64,000 nt of DNA from Ottelia alismoides (taxonomy: Eukaryota; Streptophyta; Magnoliopsida; Alismatales; Hydrocharitaceae). Shown piece by piece: positions 53,501 to 62,500 of this stretch. The stretch covers positions 124,001-188,000 of the forward strand of contig JAZKJV010004142.1 of assembly GCA_037367405.1 (NCBI GenBank), given 5' to 3'. How positions within the stretch are numbered: position 1 is the first letter of the stretch; each line of letters starts with the position of its first letter. The notes beneath the pieces were generated by a model that was not told where the DNA came from, did not search any database, and worked only from the letters and a program-made list of their open reading frames with translations. Made by a program: the position numbers and the translations under genes.

Positions 53501-56500
53501 CCGGATCTGGGCCGTACCAGAAATTCCCGTGGCCGCGCGCACGATCTGGTTATTCTCTACCAGCGTCTGGGGAGCGTTGACATTGATCGCCGTACCACTT
53601 GCATCCGTGATAACATTGCCGATGATCAAAACTCTGTTGGCTGGCGAGTCGAAATAGTTGGGCTGGACACTGATTCCACTCCGAATGTTACTCAGCGTAT
53701 TGCCCGTCACTTGGGTGCGTGCGCCGCGGACTTCCAGTGCCAAGGTGGCACCGGTCGAGTTGCTGAACTGATTGCCCGTTACGACCGAATCGGCACCACC
53801 CAGGGTTGCTGTCGTTGGGGTCGCCAGGTTGAAACTGTTGTTCTGCAGACTCGTAAAATCACTTCCTTGGCCTAGGAAGATCGAACCCGTTTGGTTAGAA
53901 ACGAATGAACTATTAGCAATGGTCAGGCGATCGCTATCCGAACTGTCGTTGGAGAAGAAACTGTATTGAGCATTGCGGAAAGTCAGGCGCTGGAAACTCA
54001 GGTCGTCTGCATTCTGCAGTACAAACATGTTCTGCAGTAGATTGTTGCGATCGAGAATGGCGGTACCACTGCTGGGCCCTTCGAAACTGACACCGCTGAA
54101 TGAACTGGTTAGGGTCAAAGTCCGGTTCAATCGATGAACACCTGAGTCGATGTAGATGACATCGCCAGGACCAAAGTTGTAACTGGTTAACAGGGCAGCC
54201 AACGAAGCCATCGGTTGATCCGGCGATTTGCCGCTGGCGCTGTTGTTGCCGCTGGCGGTTGTAAACACGTCACCCGTTAACGAGTTATCATTGACGTAGT
54301 ACTGGGCGCCTGCATGGGTAATCCGGAATGACGAGTCGGAATCGTCAATAATACCACCGGCCACTGCGTTGCTCCGCGCACGAATGCGATAGTTATCTCC
54401 CTCTGGAAGATCGCTTGGTATGGTCCAAAGGAAACTAGCGTTGCCCCATCGATCCAGCGGAATAGCTTCGGCACCTGGGATCGGTGACCACTGGTTGCCA
54501 CCATCGCCGCTGACTTGCAGCGAGATTGAGGAAGTCGGCGTACTCAGTGGCGTAGCTGTAAAGACTTCAAGCGCCGCCAGCAGCGCTGGCAAAGTCGGTG
54601 TCAACGTGGTTAGTTCAATGGTCAGTCCACCACCTCCAACGGCGCTCACTCCAGTAAAGGATTCAGCCACCGCACGGAAGCGCGCACCGGCACTAGCGAA
54701 AATGTCGTAGCCAGCCCTTAAGGTGGCTCCATTGACCTTGATGTCAAAGCGTCGGGCACCAACCGCCGTGACAATCCCTTCGATGAAGTGCATGCGCAGC
54801 GAATAAGTTCCATCGGGTACCGGCAATTGCAATCGCAAGGTGGCGGCAGTACCTGTATCGCTGCTCAAGTAAGTCCGGTAGAGTTCTTCGGGAATCGGAT
54901 CGACCACACCCGATCGGTCGATCACAGCATTGGTGAACTCGTTGCCAAAGAAGCCAGATGGGATGCCTGACGTTTGGAAAACAGAACCGGCGGCCCAAGG
55001 ACCAACCACATTCGTGCCCATGTTCAGCAGCATCGTCGGTTGATTCGACAACAATCCGTGGCTGCGGACCTGGATGTTGGTGGTTTGTCCATGTTCGAAC
55101 TTCTCCAGTCCGCTGGGCGATAGAACTTGCACGCGCTGCAGCGGACTGGCTTCGGCGACCGGGGTGTTGCCACTGGCTCCGATATTGATGCGCGAGCCGC
55201 CAGCGAGTGGCTCACGGAAGAACGAATCGTTGGGATTTCCTCCGTCGATGGCAGGAGATGCTGCGACTACGGTGAAATTATCATCCAGGCCAAAATCACC
55301 GGAACCATTTACAAACCCGAGCAGATTGTCGGGACCATCCAAATCCACAAACAGCGGGTCACCAAAGATGCTGTTCTTGTCGAGGCCAACTTCGTAATAC
55401 CAATCGGCGGGACTGTTGTAGTCGCTATTTTGCCAACGACTGATGCGACCAGTGCCGAGCCGATGGATGACATTGTAGTCACTTTGAAAACCGGGGCTGG
55501 CGGCGCTGTCTACATTGAGTGCATAACCCGAGCTAACTTGCAAAATGTTATTGCGAACATTGACATTCTGAGTCCCAACATTCGTTATACGTATCGCATC
55601 ACCGGTGGCTTGTAGGATCGTGTTGTTGGTGAGTGTAGGCGAGCCACTTGCAATGACGATGCCAGCCGTAGTGTTGTTGACCAGGAAGTTGTTGGCGATC
55701 ACTCCGGTAAATCCAGTCGCGGAGATACCTGTGGCATTGTTGTACAGGTAGTTGCCGCGCGTTGTGGACGAAGCCCCCATCATGATGCCCGAACCGCTGA
55801 CAAGCAGAATTCGGTTGTCGATGATGCTGGTCGTCGCCAGCGCCACGATTCCATTGACACCCTCGCGAATGACGTTGTTACGAACTTCGCCCACAGAGAA
55901 CATGGCCGTGCTTGCGCGGGTGAAGCTGTTATTGCGGATCAGCGTGTTTTCCGTAGCTTGAATTCCGTTACCAACGTCGATGAAACTATTCTCCCTCACA
56001 TCGACGCGGGTGAGGTTGCTTGCGCCCGAGGTCGATACACGCAGCGCCCCACCATTGATACTCGAGAAGGTATTGTTGGTCACCTGCGACCGCAGTCCTG
56101 TAACTTCTAGTCCATTTCCTGCTGTCACACCCACAAACGTGTTGGCGTTAACTGTCGCGTCCGCGCCACGTAACAAGGCGCCACGATGCGTAATGCGATT
56201 GCTTTGCAGGTTAGTCCAGTCGTTACCACTATCCAGGAAAATCGCTCCGGTAGAATTGATTCCCAAGACGGAATTCGAAATCGTCAAGCGATCACTATCC
56301 GAAGCTGCATTCGCAAACACCCCATAGTTGGCATTGCGAATGGTTAATCGATCCAAAGTTACATCATCGGCATTGACCAACTCGATGGCATTGAACTGAC
56401 TGTTGGCGCGGTCGAGCACGGTAACTCGAGTGGCATCCGCAGGGTCATGGAACCCGCGTATCGTGATACCGCTGGCGGCAGCATTCAAAATCAATGCGGT

Positions 56501-59500
56501 AGATAATGTATAGGTTCCAGCATCGACCAGAATCGTATCGCCGGGCTTGAGGCTGTAGGCGGCCAGCACAGCGCTAATCGATCCCTTGGGGGCATCAGGG
56601 CTCAACCCAGAATTGGCATCGTTGCCCGGCGTAGTCGTAAAGTCGCCTGGAGCTACGGTTCCATCGTTAACGTAGTACACGCTGATCGGTAAACGAATGG
56701 AGAAGTTATTGTCACTGATATCTTGAATGGCCGGATTGTCATTGCGCGTAACGCGAATCCGGTAATCGTCGCCGACTACTGTGCCAGGCGGTACCGTCCA
56801 AGAGAATGAACCCGTATCGGGTGCGTTGCTCGTGATGGTCTGTACACTGACGCCGCCTTTGAGCAGTTCGAGCGTAAAGGTCACCGGTGACGGCCCTGGT
56901 TGTTGGTTGCGCCAACGGATCGCAAACGTTTGCCCTTGGGGCCAAACTTCTGCTCCATCAGGATTGGTGACGGTCACGTATTCGGCAGGACTAATCGACG
57001 CTTGGCTGGTTCCGCCATAGGCGCCGATATTGATCGCTCCACCGTTGGGCAGGGGCTCGGCCGCAAAGCTGTCTGAGGGCGACCCGCGATCAATCAACTT
57101 GGAGGTGGTCGTAAAGAGGACTGGGTTACCCGGTGATACCAACCAGGCTGGAGCGCCCGTGCCTGCGGCTGTCGCCACTGGAGCCAGCGCGACACCTTGG
57201 AAGGTGCCATATTGACTCCGCAAATGCAAGTCATCATCACGACCATCGTTGGTATTGTTGACGAAGCCCAATACACCATCACTACCCAGTAGGCTGACGA
57301 AGTCCGGATCCACATTCAGACTATTGAAATCCTGCAAAGTCGCAAAACGCCAGTCCGCCAACGTAGTTCGCGTAACGTTCTGCCACCGCGCAATCGATCC
57401 AGTACCGGTCGCTAAGAGGTTGTTGTAGTCGCTTTGAAAACCGGTTTGCGAATCCGAAGCAACATTCAGAGCGAATCCGCCTCGCGCCCAGATATTGTTG
57501 TTGCGCAAACCTACGTTGCTGGAAATAGAACTAACTCGCACACCATCACCCGTGGTCTGTACGATGGTGTTGTTGACCAGGGTGAGATTACTGGCCGGGC
57601 TGAGCGCCACGCTGGCATCAGCGTTGGCATAGAGGACATTATTAGCGATGGTGCCCGTGTTAGCCCGAATACCAATAGAGTTGCTGTACACCACATTGCG
57701 CCCGATGGTCGCTCCACCAAGGGCAACGATGGCTGTACCACTATGATTGTACAAGCGGTTCTCTTGAATCGCAGATGTACCACCGGAGACAATACCATTG
57801 GTATTGCCATAGATCACGTTGCGGCTGAGCGTCGAGTTGCCATTGCTTTCGATGCCATAATTATTCGTTCCAACGTGGTTGTAAATCGTATTTCCAACCA
57901 CATTGACCACTCCCTGAACCTTGATGCCGCGCGAGTTGCTGTGGACGATATTGCCGCGGCCAGCTTCTAAATTGGGTGAACCGAACATGGGAGAGGCTGT
58001 AAAGGACTGCGTTATCTGAACTCCGGTCGCAAAAGTCCCCACATTGTTGAATATCTGGTTGGCCTCGATCACGGCCGGCCCAACGTCGACAAGCTCCAGG
58101 CCCGTGCCCGCATTGTTGCGTAGGACACTGTCGGTCAAGCTGCCCAGCGGCACTTCGATCTTCAGTCCCGGTCCCAAACTGCCGTCAACGAGCAAGCGGC
58201 TGAGTGCGCCCACGCTCGAGCCCGAGTCGATCAGCATGCCGCGCTGCGTGGCCCCAATCGATCGAACGCGATCCGCGTTGAAGCTGGTGCTCCCATCGCG
58301 CACGCTCAAACCCAGCGTACCGCCCACCAGTTGCAGGTGATTGACGGTCATCAAATCGGCGTCGACCAGGGTGAGTACTGGAGCCACCGTCAGTGGGTTG
58401 GCATGGCTAAGTTGCGAATCGCGATTGACAGCCCCACGCATCAGAAAACCTTCGTCATCACCTAGCGTACCTGTGTTAGAAACGACCAGCGGACTGAGCA
58501 GCGGATAATCTCCGGTATCGATGGAGAGCGTATCCCCCGCGCCTAGCGTGTAGATGCGCAGGACGTTGTTGGGATAAGGCTTGGGAGCGGTCGCCACTTT
58601 CCCTGTATTTCGATTGCTGCCCAGACTACTGGTATACTCATCGCCACTGGCCGCGCGGTCGTTGACGAAGTAAGTGTTGGTGTTCTCAGGTACGGTAAAG
58701 GTCTCGGTGCTGCGATCGAGGATCGTCGGATTAGTGACCAGCGAGACTTCGACACGCAAACCAGCCGTGCCAAAGTTCACACCACTGTTGGCGGCAATCC
58801 AAGTGAACTGCCCATCATCGACTGTACTGGTAGAGATAGGAGTAACCAGCTGTGGCCCCAAGGCGGTATCCTGCAGTAGCTTGATCGCCACGCCCGAGCC
58901 AGCGGTGTTTCCAAAGGACTGCCAGCGAATATCAATCGCTTTGTTGCGCTCCCAGTCTTTGTAAAGATCAGGCGTGATGAGATGGATATGCGGTGCGCTG
59001 TCGACATCGGTGGCTGCATTGCCCAAGGCGCCTACGTCAACGCTTTCGCTCCGCGGAGTTAGTGCAAGTAAAGCCCCGTCGAGATAGATATCGTTCGAGG
59101 TACCGGTCAGGCGTGTGCCGGTGTACTGGAAGCGGATGCTGCGAGTCAGAGCCGGTAAGTAAGTTTGCTCACCAATCAACTCCCAGCGATCGCTAACATT
59201 GGCAGCAGCCACCACTCGAGGCAAGCCAATTGTTCCATTGGCTGCATCTAAAAACGTAACGGTTAGTGTACCGCGATCCGCTAACGCTTCGGCAGCCGAA
59301 CGCACGCGGGCGCTGAATGTTGCCGTGTACTGCAGGGCATCGATGTTGACCGGCAAGTAACCGGCGGCAACCAAATCGACCGTCTGTTCAAGCGTGACGG
59401 TGGCGCCCGTGCCACCACGGAAGTAATTGCTTCCTAAGTGGGCAGTGGGATTGGCGGTGCCGATGTTGCTGGTCGCAGGTGTAACTGTCCATGAACTGAC

Positions 59501-62500
59501 ACCTTGCTCAAAGCTGGGATTGGTTATTAGGTTCACCAGGTCGGGAGCGCTGGCCTCAACGGCTCTCGCATCACCGACGTCGATCGTCGGGCTCGTGAAC
59601 CTTAAGCGTGCCGTCAGATCGAAGACGCGATAGTCATTGAGTGCGCGACTAACGAAACGCGGAGCGGCGCTGCGCTGGTCAATCGCCGTGGTTCCGCTCG
59701 AGTTCAGATCGAACTGGTAAACATCCTCTTGCCAATCAAGTATGTCCGTAAAGTCCTTTGTCCAGTAGACAAGCTTGCCACCTGGACCCGCTGTGAGATT
59801 GTTGTAATCGCTAAAGAAGCCCGCTGTGCTGTTGTTGTCGACGTACAGGTTATAACCGCTATTAGTTACCAAAATGTTGTTGCGAACTTCTGTTTCGCTA
59901 GCTGCATTTACTACTCGAACGTTCGTACCCGTAGTTCCTACTAGCGTGTTGCTAAGGACTCGCACATTCTGATCGCCGCTGATATCGACACCTCGCGTGT
60001 TGTCGACCAATTCGTTGTGCGCAATCAGTTGACCATTACTGGCAGCAACGCCGGTCACATTGCGGTGCATACGCGTATACTGCACCGTTCCGCTAACGTC
60101 GACGCCTACATTGCTGCCGCCGATCATGTTGGCAAACGCAAAGGCGGTGGGGACGAGCGAGCCGGAGCCTGCGATACCAGTCGTATTTCCCCAGAGATAT
60201 TGCTGCTGGACGAGAGCGCTGTCGCTCAGAGAAATCCCCGTCGCGTTATTGACGATGCGGTTAGGGGCTGCGAGCCCAAAGTACCCCAGTCCAGTCGTGT
60301 TGGAGTTGATATTGGTCGCGATGCCGACTGTGCCACCGTAAATGAGATTGCCATCTAGCGTGTTGGCAGCCTGATAGAGCACTCCCGTCGAAGCATCACT
60401 GATAATGTTATTGGTAATCAAGCCTGCAAAGGTAGACGTTAATCTCATGCCCGTGTTGGCATCATCGATCCAGTTTGCGCTGATTCGGCCCTGTGCGTTG
60501 GCCTCAACAGCTACGCCGACGTCGGTGCTTAACATGCGATTGTCACGCACGACCAATCCCGTAGCTGCTTGCGCGGTGGCACCGGTTGTTAACCAGATGC
60601 CGCGCGAGCCATCGCGAATGGTATTGGAGGCCACCACCGCAGCCGTGGTATCGCCGCTGAGCATGACGGCGGTACTCGAATTGAGGAACTGATTGTTGAC
60701 TACCTGAATACTGTTCCCACCCGATATAGCAATTCCCGCGTTGCGCAAGTCGTTTTCTTGCAGAGTTACTTGAGTCGAGTTTGTAACCGTAACTCCCGCG
60801 GTGGTCTGCAGGCGAGATACGGTCAAGCGATCAACATTGCTGATGCTCAGAGGCGTTTGAATCACCGACGGTTCATCGCTAGAGCCAATAATGATCACTC
60901 CCGTAGGACTTGTGCCTGTTATCGCCGTCCCCACATAACTGCCAGCATCCAAGAGAATAACATCGCCTACATTCAGCGGTCGAAGGGGATCATTCAACAC
61001 ACTTTGCAAGGTGCGTTTGGGGGTCGCGGGTGTCAGGCCGTCATTGTCGTCGTTTCCGATCGCAGTGGAGAATGAGTTGGCGGCCAACGCGTCGACAGTG
61101 ATGTCTGTGTCATTCACATAATGCACTGTACCCAAATCCAGCTTATTGGCTTGCAGATATATCTCAGACTTTCCAGATACCGTGTCGCTCCAAACCACAA
61201 ACGGATGACCAGCCGCATTGACCGCCACAGCGTGTGTTCTTGGAGATCCAACAATGGTCGAAAGACCTCGATCGCGCGCGTCACCGTGCAACTGCTCGAT
61301 AAACTGGCTGCCTTGCCAACGCTTTGTATACAGGGCGGTCGAGTTGCCCTTTCCGGCGGTGCGTCGATTGTCTTGCCAAACCAGGCTGATATCGTCGCCA
61401 GTGGCGGCTAGTTTCGGCGCGATGGCGTTGCCTTGGGTATTGGATACACCGCCGCCCGTGCGCGAACCCAAGCCAGCTTCCGTCCATTGGCTGCCGTCAA
61501 AGCGCGCGGCATAGATTTCGCTTACTGAACTGCTGGTGTCTTGCCAGGCAGCAATCATCTCTCCGTTGCCAAAGTAGACGAGGGCAGGTGTCATTGCCGA
61601 ACCCGTGGTTTGACTAATGCCATTACCGCTGGCCGATGAACCAGTGGCGGCCCATGCATTGTTGATCAAACTTTTCAAGTAAATCTGAGTGCGAGTGCCG
61701 ACCGACTGAGTCCAAGCGACCGACACATTGGCACCTTGCGCTGCGAGAGCGAACTGAGGCACCATGGTGGAGGAGCTTGAGATACCAGTGCCGCTGGCGC
61801 CTCCAGTTCCCAGCGCGACCCAATTGCCATTCTGAAAACGCTTGGCATACACATTCTTGATTCCGCCTATGTTCTCTAGCCAGGCAACCACGGGGCCCGA
61901 ACTGGTCATTACAACCTGTGCATTGTCCGCCAGGCCTGTTCCACTAATGCCACCGGAACTGAGTGAACCTCCTAGTGGCACCCAAGCTCCCGCGCCTCCG
62001 TTGGCGATCGCGTCATAACGCGCGACCATGATGTCTCGCGAATTGCCGACCACTTGTGTCCAAGCAATAATGGGCAGTCCAATAGCATCGATGGCGATAC
62101 TAGGCTCTTCTGCACGGCTGTTGGGAACACCATTCTGCAAGCTGATGCCGCCACCCCGCGCGCTGCCCGCATACTCTGACCAACCCGCGATCGTATGCAG
62201 TGCAACATAGACCTGCGGAGAACCTGAACGCTCGTCGATCCAAGTCACCCAAGGCCCAGCAGCGCTCACCGCGACAGCCGGCGCACTGGCTTCAGCGGGT
62301 GAGCGACTAATGCCGCTGGCCGAGCCCGAACCATTTAGCTCTGTCCAACGACCGCTGCTAGTGATTCCATCGATGATGAACGTTGTGGCCTGTCCTGGTA
62401 ACTGTGGTGGCCAGGCTGGCGGTTGTGGAATCGGTGGTTCAGCCGGTGGACTGCTTGGACGCAGACCAGGCGCCAGACCATCATTCGTTACCGCGCCGAC

